Under the pieces are notes generated by a model that was not told the origin of the DNA, searched no databases, and saw only the letters and a list, made by a program, of their open reading frames with translations. Below are positions 20,801 to 30,280 of a DNA stretch of 64,000 nt, in pieces. Positions within the stretch are counted from its first letter, which is position 1. Each line of letters begins with the position of its first letter. Made by a program: the position numbers and the translations under genes. This DNA is from Enterobacteriaceae bacterium LSJC7 (GTDB lineage Bacteria > Pseudomonadota > Gammaproteobacteria > Enterobacterales > Enterobacteriaceae): assembly GCA_000302695.1 (NCBI GenBank), contig AMFN01000016.1, positions 1 through 64,000 on the forward strand. Reading direction: 5' to 3'.

Positions 20801-23800
20801 CAGGAACCCTTTTTTGCTCTTCGTTTCTTCGAAATAGCGATAGTCGCTCTCTGTGGCTGTTTCGAGGTTGATATCACGGGCTGCGGCCACGCCGATATCG
20901 CCCTGTGCGGTGACCTGTGCGGCCTGCGAGTTCACATCGCGTCCGGCGATAATCACGGTGTCGCCACCGCTGGCAATCTCCGTTCCCTGCTGGCGCACGG
21001 ATTCGTTAATTTCCACCTTCTGACTGGCGTAGGTGCTGTCGCCTTCAGTGGTGGCTTCGGACATTAAGTTAACGTCACGCCCGGCCTGTAAACCCACGCT
21101 GCCTTCGGCGGCAAGGCCTGCCGCCTGTGAGTTCAGGTCGCGCCCGGCGACCAGCACCAGGTCATTGCCTGCGGTGACCGTGGCGCGGTCAACGCCGGTT
21201 GCGTGGGATTCGCTGCCACCGTAACGGTTGTTCTTCGTGGTGGCTGCGCTGTTAAGACTGAGGTCATTGCCTGCGGTCAGTTGCGCCGTGCCGCCTGCGT
21301 TGACACTGCTGGCACTGACCGTCAGGTCGTTGCCCGCCTGCATCAGCAGGTTGTTGCCTGCGGTGATGCTACTGCCCTGGTTGCTGATGTCGTTGCCGTA
21401 TGACTCGCCCCGGAAGTCGCTACTAGTGTAGCCGTCACTCAGCTGGTTTTCGGTCACACGGATATTGCCATCGGCCACCATCGCCAGACTGCCGCCTGCA
21501 CTGACGTTTGCGCCGGTGACGGTAATGTCCTGTCCGGCTTTCATCAGCAGGCCGCCAGTCGCGCTGATGGATGCCGTGTTGCCGGTCACCGTGGTGGTCA
21601 GGTTAACTGTATCGCCGCGCTGACTGGCCGCATACAGCCCCAGGCGCTGCGTCAGCGTGGTGTTGTTGATGCTGCCACCGATGCTTTCCAGCGAAACAGT
21701 TTTGCCGCTGATGGTGGAACTGACATTGTTGATATCACCCAGCGCACTTAGCGTCAGCCCGTTTGCGGCGCTGATAAGCCCGGCATTAAGGTTGCTGAGG
21801 CTGTTCTCGCTGCTGGCGGTCAGGGTGTTCTGTGCCGTCAGCGTGCCGCCACTGTTGGTGATGTTGCCTGCGGTCAGCATCACGTCGCTGCCGCTGATAA
21901 CGCTGCCGTTATGGACGGTCACGTCTTTTGGTGACAGGTACACCTTCGGCACCATCACCGTCTGGCCGTTCACCACGGCGGCTTCCCACCATATGATGCT
22001 GCTGTCGAGCGCGGCAATCTGTGTGGCCGTCAGGGCCACGCCAAATTCCAGCCCCAGCGCCTGTGAGGCCACGGCGGCGTTATCAACCAGTTTACGCATC
22101 TGCTCCAGGTCCGAGCCGACGCCGTTGATATAGCGGCTGCCGGTCTGGTTGAGGATGTAATTGCTGGCATAGCGGGTATCGAACGCGGCATCACCCAGGA
22201 AACGGTAATCGTACTCCGGGTTCAGATTGAGCCGGTCAAGGAAGTACGCCGAGCCGATAAACTGGCTCTGGTCGGTATAAGCGCCGTTGGTTTCACGCGG
22301 CACCTGTCCCGGCTGAATGCCGAGCAGGGCGTACAGGTCACCGAACAGGCTTTCATCGAGCTGGCCGAGGCTGTCCAGTTTCGGGTTGACGGTGATGAGA
22401 TACGGGCTGTCCGGGTCAGTTGAGGTGACAAAGTAGCCGTTATTACCGGACGGCAGCGGGTACGCGCTGGTGTCCACCTTACCCGGCGTACTGCCGTCCG
22501 GGATGTTGCCCGGGGCGCTGCCGCCGCTGATTTGCTGTAGCGCCCCGTTAAGCTGGTCCTGCCACTGCGGAGAACCAATTGCCACGCTGTCTGCGCCTGT
22601 CAGGCTTTCTGCCTGCACGCCGCTATCGATGGTCTGGTTACTGAGGGTGTTCAGCGTCGGCGCGGTCAGGGTGGCGGTGACGCCGCCTGCATTCGCGGTG
22701 GTCGTGGTGTTGCTGATATCGCGGGTAAAGCGGGCATCCACGCTGCCGCCCGCGCTGATAACCGCACGGTAAATTTTCCCGTCCAGGTCGGTAGTGGTCT
22801 GGCTGGACAGCCGGTATCCCCGGCATTCATATCCGCCGCAGACATAGCGGCGGCTGCTGTCCCATACCCAGAGACTTTCGGTGACCGACGTACCTTCCTG
22901 CCAGCCCTGGTTACTCAGCGTGTCGCCGCTCAGGCGCATATTGCCCCCGGCAAGCAGGAAAGACGCTTCGTTTTCCAGACTGGCCGCAGCAATGGTCATA
23001 TCGCCACCGCTGGCAATGCGCCCGGCGCTGCCGGTGGCTGTCACCGTGACCACTTCCTTATCACCCATCTGCACCCGGTATTCCGGGGCGGGTGTTGCGG
23101 TCCAGTACACCAGCAGATACGGTCCGTTTTCGTCGGTTTTGATTTGCCACCAGTTACTGGGCGGCAACGGCGACAGCGTGCCAGTGTCGTCACCGGGTAT
23201 AATTTCATGCGTGGCCGTCAGGGAATCCCAGCTGTTCAGCAGGTGTGCAGTGTTAATGGTGATATCACCGTTAACGGTTTCGATGGTGCCGGAGCGGTTA
23301 ATCACTTCGGCGTTAGCTGTCCCTGCTGAGTCTTTCTGCATCCACAGGCTGTTACCCGCCAGCATATCGCCACGCAGGTTCTGGATGCTGTCTGCCAGCA
23401 GCATCAGGTTCTTACCCGCATACAGCAGCGCAGTGTTGATGATGGAAGCCGTGGCGTTCAGCGTCAGGCTGCCCGCTGCACCGGTAAAGCCGTCCAGCAG
23501 GATATCGCTGCGGCTGGTGAGCGTGACGTCACCGCCTGCCTGCAACGTGCCGCCTGCGGTCAGGGCAATGTGTGAGCCGCTTAAGCTACTGGCCGCGCTG
23601 CCGGTGGTGATTTGCCCCTGGTTAATCAGTTTGCCGCCAGCGGTCAGCGTCACGCCGTTACCCTGTAGGGTGCTGGCGTTAGTGATATTCCCGCCACTTT
23701 CAATGGTCAGTTGTTTGCCCGCTGCAATCACGTTCTGCGCGGTAAACGCATCTGTCAGCTTCAGCGTCAGGTTACCGAGTGCCACCAGTTGCCCGAATGA

Positions 23801-26800
23801 CGTCAGCCCGGTGCTGTTCAGCAGCAGGTCGCCCCCGCTGAACAGGTTGCCGCTCGCAGGCTGTCCGACAGTGTCAGCCGTTACGTTCAGGCTGCTGTTG
23901 CCGAGCAGGGTTCCGGCGTTACTCAGCGTCTGGTGATTGACCGTCAGCGCGGTTGCCTGTGCCGTGCCGAGGTTGGTGAACTGTGTGCCGGTAAGTGTGG
24001 CGCTCTGCTGCGCCAGCAGGGTGCCGCTGTTGTCCAGGCGGGTGGCGTTCAGCACCAGGTCTGTTGCCTGTAGCCAGTTCTTATTTGTGAAGGCCGCTGT
24101 CTCCAGCGTCAGCGTGCCGCCGGAGAGGATTTTGCCGTCGTTCTGCGCCCGCTGCGTTGCCGTCAGACGGGTGGTGCCAGCCCCCTGAATCACGCCCTCG
24201 TTAAGCAGTTCTGGGGTGGTCAGCGTCAGTGCGCCCTGACTCAGCAGGGTGCCGTTACTGGTGAGCCTGCCGCTCAGGGTTAACGCCAGGGCGCTGTCGC
24301 CCTGAATGCGGCCCTCGTTTGTCAGGCTGACAGTCGTAATGCCGGTATCGCCGCCCTGAATGCGTCCGCTGTGGGTGATATTCCCGGCATCGAGTGTCAG
24401 CCTGCCTGCACTGAGCATATCGCCGGTCTGTTTAAGGTCGCCGGTGAGCGCCACGGTAAGCCCGTTCACGCCGGTGATCTCGCCGCTGTTATTCAGCGTG
24501 GCACCTTTTACCGTCAGGTTGTTGGCAATCCACTGGCCCTGATTAGTGAAAGCCAGCGCATTCAGCGCCGCCGTGCCATTCGCGCTGATTTTGCTGTCTG
24601 CACTGGCGGTCAGGCTGTTGCTCAGGGTGAAGGTGAGGGCATCGGCGCTCTGAATGGTGCCGTCATGCGTCAGGCGCTGTGCATCCAGCAGGATGTGCTG
24701 GCCCTGCCAGGTGCCGGTGTTACGGATTTCGCCGCCGGTAATGGCGAGCGTCCCCTGGGTCAGCAGGGAACCGCCGTTCACCAGCGTCAGCAGCGGCTGT
24801 GCCATATCCAGCCGTGACGCCAGCGTCAGCGCCTGTAAACCAATGGCGGTGCCGGTGTTGTCGATACGGTCCTGACTGAGCGTCAGGCGGTTGCCCTGGA
24901 GTGCGCCGCTGTTGGTTAACTGGTTGCCGGTCAGGTGCATATCGCCTTCACTCAGCAGGCTGCCCCGGTTGTCGAGCGTGCTGGCGCTGATATCCACCGC
25001 GCCCTGGCTCAGCAGGTCGCCCCGGTTAACCAGCGTGCCGTTCACGCTGGCGGTAAGGCGGTCTTTACCCAGCAGTGAGCCGCCGTGCTGCCAGTTGTCG
25101 GCCTGGACCTGGACAGACTGGCCCTGGAGTGTGCCGTCAGTAGTGAGGGTGGTGGCTGTCAGGTCCAGCACGCCGCCGCTGAGTGTGCGGCCTGTGGTGC
25201 TCTGGAGGTAGGACGCTGCACTGAGCGTCAGACCGCTGCCGCCCTGTAGCAGGCCGCTGTTGGTGAGTGTGGTGCCGGTTAATGTCAGTAGCCCGTCGCT
25301 GGCAAGGGTTCCCGCGTTGTGCAGTTCCGGCAGGTTCAGCGCCAGGTCTGCGGCGCTGTACACCACGCCGCCCGCCTGATTGCTCAGGTTGTTAATAAGC
25401 AGATTCAGCGCCTGGCTGGCCTGAATCTGTCCGCTGTTGATGAGCGTTTTACTGTCGATGGCGAGCAACGGGGCCGAGACTGCCCCGGCGTTATTCAGTA
25501 CCGGTGCTTTCAGCATCAGGCGCGTGTCGCTGTACAGCACACCGTCGGCCTGGTTATCCAGCTGTGCGGCTTCAACCGTCAGTGCCTTACTGCCCTGGAG
25601 CAGGCCGCTGTTGGTGAGGGTAGTGCTGGTAAACGTCAGTTGTCCGTCACTGGCTATCGTACCCGCGTTGCGGAAGTCCGGCAGGCTCAGCGCGACATCG
25701 CCTGCGCTGTAGACCACGCCAGCGACCTGGTTGTCGAGTGAGGCTGCCAGCAGGCGCAGCGTCTGGCGGCCCTGTATCAGTCCGCTGTTGGTCACCGTCC
25801 GGCTGTCGATAGCGAGTGACGGCGCGGAAATCGTCCCGGCGTTAGAGAGTACAGGTGTGGTCAGCGCCAGTCTGGCATCGCTGTACAGCACGCCCTGCGC
25901 CTGGTTTGTCAGCTGGTCAGCAAAAAGTGTGAAAGTCTGTTTGCCATACAGCGTGCCGCTGTTGGTGAGGGTTTTTGCATTAACCGTCAGGGTCGGGGTT
26001 TCGACAATGCCGCTGTGGGTCAGTGCGCCAGCGTTGAGGTTCACCGTGCTACCGGTGCTGTTACCGCCGTGGGTGAGGCTGTCTGTGGCGCTGACGGTCA
26101 GCGCGCCTTTGGCTGCCTGGGTGCCGTTAAGCGTGGCTTTCGCCGCGTCCAGTGTCATGCCCGCGCCGCTTTGCAGCTGTGCGTCTGCCTGCGTGGTCAG
26201 TTGCTGGCCTTTGACAGCAAGGGTGGTTCCGGCGCGGGTTTCGCCGTTCAGGGTGGCCGTCTGCGCGTTCAGCGTCACGCCAGCGTCACTGTGGGTGACC
26301 GACTGTGCGCCGCTGGTCAGCGTAGTCGCCGTCACGGTCAGGCCTGTTGCGCCGGACAGCGTGCCGTCCTGGGTAAGTGTGGTGGCGTTCACCGTCAGTG
26401 CCTCATCGCTTACCGTGCTACCGCTGTGGGTGAGTTTCTGCGTGGCGGTGAGCGTGGTTTTGCCTTTCGCGCCCACGCTGCCCTGCTGGGTCAGGTTCTG
26501 TGCGGTGATATCGAGCGTGCTGCGGCTTGCCAGGCTACCGGTATTCGTAACTGACGTGCTGTTAACGGCAACGGTGCCGCCCTGGAGCGTACCGCTGTTG
26601 GTCAGGCTGGAGGACTTCACCGTCGCTGCGCCGCCTGCCGCCAGTTGCCCGCTGTTGTTCAGCGTGCCGCTGGTCAGTGCCAGCTGCTGCGCCGCCGTCA
26701 TGTTGCCTGCCAGCGTGGCGCTGTCGCGGGCGTTAAGGGCGATATGGCGTGCCGCGTCGGCCTGCGCGGCAGCATTCTGCGTCAGGGTTTGCGCAGTCAG

Positions 26801-28069
26801 CGCCATGTCCTGCCCGGCGGTGAGCTTACCGCCGCTCTGTGTCAGTTTGCCGTCAGCGGTCAGTTGCAGATTTGTGCCTGCGGTCAGCGCGGCGCTGTTC
26901 AGCGCGATATCTGCGCCGTTCACGTTGAACGTGTTGCCTGCACGGTGCGTACCGGACAGCGCCACGTCCTTAGCCTTCAGCGTACTGTTGCCCGCTGCCA
27001 GGCTGTTACTGAGGGTGAGCGTGCCGCCCGCGTTCAGCGTTACGTCTTTATCGCTGTTGAGCGTCCCCTTGCCCTGAGTAATATCCGTGCTGCTGGTAAC
27101 GGCGAGGTTTCCACCTGCCTTATGGTCGCCATTCAGCACCACGCTCTGCGCGTTAACGGTGGTGTTGCCGCTGGCGAGGCTGTTGTTCAGCGTGATTTTG
27201 CCGCTGGCATCAAGCCGGATATCGCCCTGGCGCGCATTCAGGTTACCGAGGTTAATCCCGACACCTTTTTCGCCGGACACCAGCCGGATGCGGTTGGCAT
27301 ACATGCCGCCGAGCGCGCCGGTATCCACCGCCACAGACGGGGCCGTACCTTCACCGGCAATTGCCTGCGTACTGCCGTCCGTATTCACGCGGTTGGCACC
27401 CACGGTCACGCTCAGGTCTTTTGCGTGGATCGCCGCGTTCACCTCAGTCGCGCGGGCGATAATGGCGAGCGCATCACTGCCGCTGGCATCCAGCCCCTGG
27501 CCTTCAACGGTAATCGAACCTTTACTGACATCCAGTGCCAGCAGGTTACCCGCCGCGTCAAACTGCGGTTTACCGGTAGTCAGCGTGGCGTTCGGGGTGT
27601 TGATAAAGCCGCAGCCGTTGCAGGTGATCCCATACGGGTTCGCCACCATCACGTTCGCGGCCTTGCCTGCCACTTCGGTGTAGCCCTGCAACTGCGAGCG
27701 GTTCGCGCCGGTCACTTCGTTGATAATGCCTTTGGCTTCCTGGCCTGCCTTGAGGTTCGGGTTACTCTGGATAATGCCGCCAAGCTGGGTCTGGTTGAGT
27801 TTGCCGGTGGCGTTGTTGAGGATGAGGCCTTCTTTACCGACGTTGTAGTCTTTAAACTGGTTATGGGAGAGTCCCGCGCCGTTCGGTGTGGCGATATTCA
27901 CCACCGGCACGCCGTTAGCCGCCTGGTCCAGCTTCGCGCTGCCAGTCGGTGTGATGGCCGCCGCGAGCGCCGGGGCCACCGGCTGGCCTGCCAGCAGGGC
28001 GCTGATGAGGTAACTCAGCAGGCGCTGAGAGAAACGAACGGTATTTTTTGTGGAATTATTATTGTCCAT
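17828..28069 (-). CDS. cdiA: CdiA, contact-dependent inhibition toxin filament
   Basis: The 3413-aa exoprotein starts at the ATG at 28069 (GAGG upstream), 15 bp after cdiB. It has an N-terminal signal region, a two-partner secretion domain with NPNL (residues 103-106) and NPYGI (144-148), long FHA-type repeats, a non-repetitive central region near residues 1500-2050 with Cys-pair and Tyr/Pro-rich stretches (the usual receptor-binding/YP position), and more FHA repeats. A pretoxin region ends in AVTNN, in the place of the VENN motif. The last ~205 residues form the CdiA-CT. The terminal ~95 aa contain GGHAFEKHV (His near 3331 and 3336), FAQHIENVV, NGRSAYWD and GGTAFRP, resembling RNase-type polymorphic toxins of the BECR group; the exact family is unassigned. 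CdiB exports the filament, and the toxin enters sister cells on contact. Confidence 0.92.
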   Translation of the reverse strand: MDNNNSTKNTVRFSQRLLSYLISALLAGQPVAPALAAAITPTGSAKLDQAANGVPVVNIATPNGAGLSHNQFKDYNVGKEGLILNNATGKLNQTQLGGIIQSNPNLKAGQEAKGIINEVTGANRSQLQGYTEVAGKAANVMVANPYGITCNGCGFINTPNATLTTGKPQFDAAGNLLALDVSKGSITVEGQGLDASGSDALAIIARATEVNAAIHAKDLSVTVGANRVNTDGSTQAIAGEGTAPSVAVDTGALGGMYANRIRLVSGEKGVGINLGNLNARQGDIRLDASGKITLNNSLASGNTTVNAQSVVLNGDHKAGGNLAVTSSTDITQGKGTLNSDKDVTLNAGGTLTLSNSLAAGNSTLKAKDVALSGTHRAGNTFNVNGADIALNSAALTAGTNLQLTADGKLTQSGGKLTAGQDMALTAQTLTQNAAAQADAARHIALNARDSATLAGNMTAAQQLALTSGTLNNSGQLAAGGAATVKSSSLTNSGTLQGGTVAVNSTSVTNTGSLASRSTLDITAQNLTQQGSVGAKGKTTLTATQKLTHSGSTVSDEALTVNATTLTQDGTLSGATGLTVTATTLTSGAQSVTHSDAGVTLNAQTATLNGETRAGTTLAVKGQQLTTQADAQLQSGAGMTLDAAKATLNGTQAAKGALTVSATDSLTHGGNSTGSTVNLNAGALTHSGIVETPTLTVNAKTLTNSGTLYGKQTFTLFADQLTNQAQGVLYSDARLALTTPVLSNAGTISAPSLAIDSRTVTNSGLIQGRQTLRLLAASLDNQVAGVVYSAGDVALSLPDFRNAGTIASDGQLTFTSTTLTNSGLLQGSKALTVEAAQLDNQADGVLYSDTRLMLKAPVLNNAGAVSAPLLAIDSKTLINSGQIQASQALNLLINNLSNQAGGVVYSAADLALNLPELHNAGTLASDGLLTLTGTTLTNSGLLQGGSGLTLSAASYLQSTTGRTLSGGVLDLTATTLTTDGTLQGQSVQVQADNWQHGGSLLGKDRLTASVNGTLVNRGDLLSQGAVDISASTLDNRGSLLSEGDMHLTGNQLTNSGALQGNRLTLSQDRIDNTGTAIGLQALTLASRLDMAQPLLTLVNGGSLLTQGTLAITGGEIRNTGTWQGQHILLDAQRLTHDGTIQSADALTFTLSNSLTASADSKISANGTAALNALAFTNQGQWIANNLTVKGATLNNSGEITGVNGLTVALTGDLKQTGDMLSAGRLTLDAGNITHSGRIQGGDTGITTVSLTNEGRIQGDSALALTLSGRLTSNGTLLSQGALTLTTPELLNEGVIQGAGTTRLTATQRAQNDGKILSGGTLTLETAAFTNKNWLQATDLVLNATRLDNSGTLLAQQSATLTGTQFTNLGTAQATALTVNHQTLSNAGTLLGNSSLNVTADTVGQPASGNLFSGGDLLLNSTGLTSFGQLVALGNLTLKLTDAFTAQNVIAAGKQLTIESGGNITNASTLQGNGVTLTAGGKLINQGQITTGSAASSLSGSHIALTAGGTLQAGGDVTLTSRSDILLDGFTGAAGSLTLNATASIINTALLYAGKNLMLLADSIQNLRGDMLAGNSLWMQKDSAGTANAEVINRSGTIETVNGDITINTAHLLNSWDSLTATHEIIPGDDTGTLSPLPPSNWWQIKTDENGPYLLVYWTATPAPEYRVQMGDKEVVTVTATGSAGRIASGGDMTIAAASLENEASFLLAGGNMRLSGDTLSNQGWQEGTSVTESLWVWDSSRRYVCGGYECRGYRLSSQTTTDLDGKIYRAVISAGGSVDARFTRDISNTTTTANAGGVTATLTAPTLNTLSNQTIDSGVQAESLTGADSVAIGSPQWQDQLNGALQQISGGSAPGNIPDGSTPGKVDTSAYPLPSGNNGYFVTSTDPDSPYLITVNPKLDSLGQLDESLFGDLYALLGIQPGQVPRETNGAYTDQSQFIGSAYFLDRLNLNPEYDYRFLGDAAFDTRYASNYILNQTGSRYINGVGSDLEQMRKLVDNAAVASQALGLEFGVALTATQIAALDSSIIWWEAAVVNGQTVMVPKVYLSPKDVTVHNGSVISGSDVMLTAGNITNSGGTLTAQNTLTASSENSLSNLNAGLISAANGLTLSALGDINNVSSTISGKTVSLESIGGSINNTTLTQRLGLYAASQRGDTVNLTTTVTGNTASISATGGLLMKAGQDITVTGANVSAGGSLAMVADGNIRVTENQLSDGYTSSDFRGESYGNDISNQGSSITAGNNLLMQAGNDLTVSASSVNAGGTAQLTAGNDLSLNSAATTKNNRYGGSESHATGVDRATVTAGNDLVLVAGRDLNSQAAGLAAEGSVGLQAGRDVNLMSEATTEGDSTYASQKVEINESVRQQGTEIASGGDTVIIAGRDVNSQAAQVTAQGDIGVAAARDINLETATESDYRYFEETKSKKGFLSKKTTHVIEEDSATREQGTLLSGDNVTLSAGNNLLVKGSAVVGDGDVSLSAGNQVDIVAATNTDSTYRLKETKKSGLMGTGGIGVTIGTAKSRSEMNEDGTTQSQSFSTVGSTGGNVSITAGGQAHIGGADLVANKDLSITGDSVVIEPGRDQRTRDERYEQKTSGLTVALSGVAGDQVNNAISAAKSAKQESDGRLTVLQATKSALSGVQAGLGVQQASAEGDANNAVGVSLSLSSQKSKSQQHQESSMVSGSTLNAGNNLSVTATGKGNSAHSGDIAIGGSQLKAGGDMSLNAANDIVLAGAANTQQTTGSNSSSGGGVGVSYGAGKGGAGLSVFASVNGGKGNEKGNGTTWTETTLDGGGTVSLTSGRDTTLSGAQVSGNKVVADVGRDLTISSLQDSDRYDSKQSSFGAGGSIGSTGGSGYASTSQDKMHSTYDSVIEQSGIYAGDGGFDVTVGNHTQLNGGVIASTATADKNSLDTGTLGWSNIENNAEYDVSHSGGSFGMSSDGGTLGSQMAGNALSNMTGTVLGNLNGSGSASGTTQAAVSDGSITIRDKENQQQDIATLNRDAENANGSIAPIFDKEKEQKRLQGAQLVSDITRQMNDIVSTYGDIQALEAAKKSHPGATATELRQSQAYQDAMKTYGIGSTAQMAVQAIAGVLGGLNADSLGQALAGGLNPLMAQAIKAGTEGNDEANLMAHAIWGAVAAQVSGGNAAAGAAGAFSAELAGKYILNNYYGGDASKLSEQQKQEISLLATLAGGVAGGLAGDSTASATTGAQAGQNAVTNNTFGECTPVTCKQGVDVIGGSGGSGLGGGMVGGGAGIGLATIISEIFGGDKDADNAESQPNVAGNLTDAGKTEIGGAGSGTPGGWEPQDEENARNNEAHSATNGKNLNAELVGKEIAGGHAFEKHVLQQGEFTGLGIRTRTQFAQHIENVVKNPTSTKELSNGRSAYWDQSTGTVVIRNPKAADGGTAFRPVNGRAYFDNLR

Positions 28070-28084
28070 AACCTGCCTCATCCC

Positions 28085-29752
28085 TTAAAACGCAAACGCG
28101 ATACGGTAGTAAATACTGACGTGGTCCGGCTTCAGCCAGTGCGGGTAAGCCACCGGCACACCCACGGTAAACTGGCTGGAATACCAGCGGTTGGCGCTGG
28201 TTAAGCCAGTGGCACTGCCCCACAGCGTGCCGCTGGCGTACATGTCCTGGTCGTCCTGCTTCAGCCAGCCGCCGTCGAGGGCCACAAACCCGCTCACCTG
28301 GCCGATAACCGGTAGCGTCAACAGCGGGTAACTCAGTTCGTTACGCCAGTAGCCGCCGTTATCCCCGGACAGGTACTGCTCCTTAAAGCCGCGCACCGAG
28401 CTTTCGCCGCCCAGGGTGAGGCGCTCGCTGCCGTACAGCCGGTCCGGCGACCACTGGCCGTAGAGGCTACTGAGCCACCATAAGTTACCGATTAGCGGGC
28501 GCTGGAAGCTGGCGCTGAGGCTCCACTTCCTGAACCCGGCCTTCGGGACATCACCCACTTTATGGTTGTCGTTCTCGGCACCCAGCCACGGCACGCCCTG
28601 GCTGTACGTCGGGTTAAAGGTCGCCACGCCCCCGGCGATTTTTTGCGTGTGGGTAATGCCTGCCTGCACACTGGTGAGCTTGCGGCTGCTGCTGGTAAGT
28701 TTTACGCCGTCGAGGTAGTTGCGGCTGAGGCGGTGATTCAGGCCCAGCGACACGCCGGTTTTGATATCGCTGTTACGGAACAGTACCCAGGCGCCGTTCA
28801 GACGGTGCGCTTCGGTGTCGCCGGTGGACGCCCACGGCCAGCCGTTGTTATCAAGGGTGCTCAGGTAGTTGCTCCAGCTGTAGCTGTAGTCGAGCAGGCC
28901 GTAGCCCCAGGGCACGCTCACGCCTGCGGCAAAATTCTGTGCGTCATGTGAGGTGGAAAAATCGCTGCTGCGCCCGCCGCTCACAAACCACTTGTCGGCA
29001 ATGCCGAGCAGGTTGTTGCCGGTGAGTGCGCCGCCGAGTTGCCCGGTGCCGGTGCTTTTCTGGCCGCTGTTGTCAACGCTCACTGAGCCGGTGAACGGGA
29101 ACTCCGGGGTGGCGGTGAGGTTAACGATGGAGTACCCGGCGCGGTCGCCCGGCAGGATTTCAATCTGCACCGGCGTGCTTCGCAGGCGGTTAATCTGCTC
29201 CATGCCCTGCTCGATATCGCGCAGGTTAAGGATGCGCCCTTCGAGTCCGGGGAAGGCCATTTTAAGCTGACGCGCGGACTTACCGTCCAGGCGCACCGCC
29301 TGTAAGCGGCCTTCCAGCACCGCGATGTGCAGCGTGCCGGACGATAAATCCTGTTCAGTGAGAAACGCCCGGCTGGTGATGTAGCCCCGGCTGATGTACC
29401 AGTCGGACACGGTATTGGTGAGCTGGGTGATGTGCGCCATGTCCAGGCACTGGCCGCGCCACTCAGCCAGCAGTCTGTCCTGTTGGCGAGCAGAAATCAG
29501 CGTGGCGTTATCCAGCGTAATGGTGTGGATAGTGAAGCAGGGACCGGAGGGCGGGACGTCTGGCGCAGGCTGCGGCGGGCGCACCAGCGGTGTGGCGCGC
29601 TCCAGCTCGTCGCGCTGCTGCTGGCTCTGCTCCAGAAGCTGCTGCTGTTGCTGGCGAACAGTGTCGCGGTCGGCAGGTGACAGCGGCGCGGCGCTGGCAA
29701 CGCATGTGAACGTGCCAGCCAGCACGAAGGCAGCGGTACGGCAAATTTTCAT
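28085..29752 (-). CDS. cdiB: CdiB, two-partner-secretion outer-membrane transporter
   Basis: The 555-aa protein has a signal peptide (cleavage near SAA), a Gln-rich periplasmic helix region, POTRA domains (about residues 70-220), and a 16-strand barrel with the conserved VRGF motif (SVRGFKEQ) and a C-terminal Phe (IAFAF). This is the Omp85/FhaC architecture that exports CdiA. It is the first gene of the cdiBAI operon; cdiA follows at once. Confidence 0.92.
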   Translation of the reverse strand: MKICRTAAFVLAGTFTCVASAAPLSPADRDTVRQQQQQLLEQSQQQRDELERATPLVRPPQPAPDVPPSGPCFTIHTITLDNATLISARQQDRLLAEWRGQCLDMAHITQLTNTVSDWYISRGYITSRAFLTEQDLSSGTLHIAVLEGRLQAVRLDGKSARQLKMAFPGLEGRILNLRDIEQGMEQINRLRSTPVQIEILPGDRAGYSIVNLTATPEFPFTGSVSVDNSGQKSTGTGQLGGALTGNNLLGIADKWFVSGGRSSDFSTSHDAQNFAAGVSVPWGYGLLDYSYSWSNYLSTLDNNGWPWASTGDTEAHRLNGAWVLFRNSDIKTGVSLGLNHRLSRNYLDGVKLTSSSRKLTSVQAGITHTQKIAGGVATFNPTYSQGVPWLGAENDNHKVGDVPKAGFRKWSLSASFQRPLIGNLWWLSSLYGQWSPDRLYGSERLTLGGESSVRGFKEQYLSGDNGGYWRNELSYPLLTLPVIGQVSGFVALDGGWLKQDDQDMYASGTLWGSATGLTSANRWYSSQFTVGVPVAYPHWLKPDHVSIYYRIAFAF

Positions 29753-30169
29753 CCCTGAAATCCCTGATTCTTTTCGCTTGTGTGTGTCTTGCTGAACGCC
29801 GGATGCTTAAGCAGCCTGTTATATTTTGTAATAAACCATTTTTTTACAAAAAATTAAAGTGGCGTATTTGCAGGGATGGTGCGCGAAAAATGCCTGAAAT
29901 CACGATAAGACGCATAAGAAAACCTTAATGAAGCACAGGTAGCCAAAATATCGGTTGTGAACGGGAAGATACGCGGAACAAAACGATGTTTTGCTCTGGT
30001 CAGAAAAAGATCAGCGGGGGGTTAAGGCGCGGGTAACATGCGGTTAAGCTGCACAAGAAAACAGTAAAAGTTTTGGGACTGGACGTCACAACGAGTAAAT
30101 GGGGGCGTTCACCATGTCTGGCGATGAGGGCCAGGCCATCATGCGGTGGCGGGGTTTCGGGCTACTCTT
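29753..30169. other. Upstream region of cdiBAI
   Basis: About 420 bp without a gene. The part next to cdiB (29.81-29.87 kb) is strongly AT-rich, with TTGTAA- and TATAAC-like boxes on the minus strand, and probably holds the promoter; the spacing is not ideal, so I do not fix it. Confidence 0.4.
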
Positions 30170-30183
30170 TGCCCGGACCCGGA
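30170..30183 (-). other. Internal copy of the att core
   Basis: TGCCCGGACCCGGA is identical to 14 of the 23 bases of attL/attR, in the same orientation. It falls between the CDI cargo and mobC. Flanking bases do not match. It could be a decayed att site from joining of two elements. Confidence 0.5.
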
Positions 30184-30280
30184 CTCTACAGCTCCACTCC
30201 TGGCATTCTGCTTCAGCACTGCACATGCAGGTAATGCCCCAAAAAATGATGCAGCACGGTCTACGTTAAAACGACGTTAT

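Noticed and set aside
18130-29795. Long plus-strand open frames (up to about 519 aa) across cdiA and cdiB
   Set aside because: They run antisense to clearly homologous genes, and their composition is that of the reverse strand.
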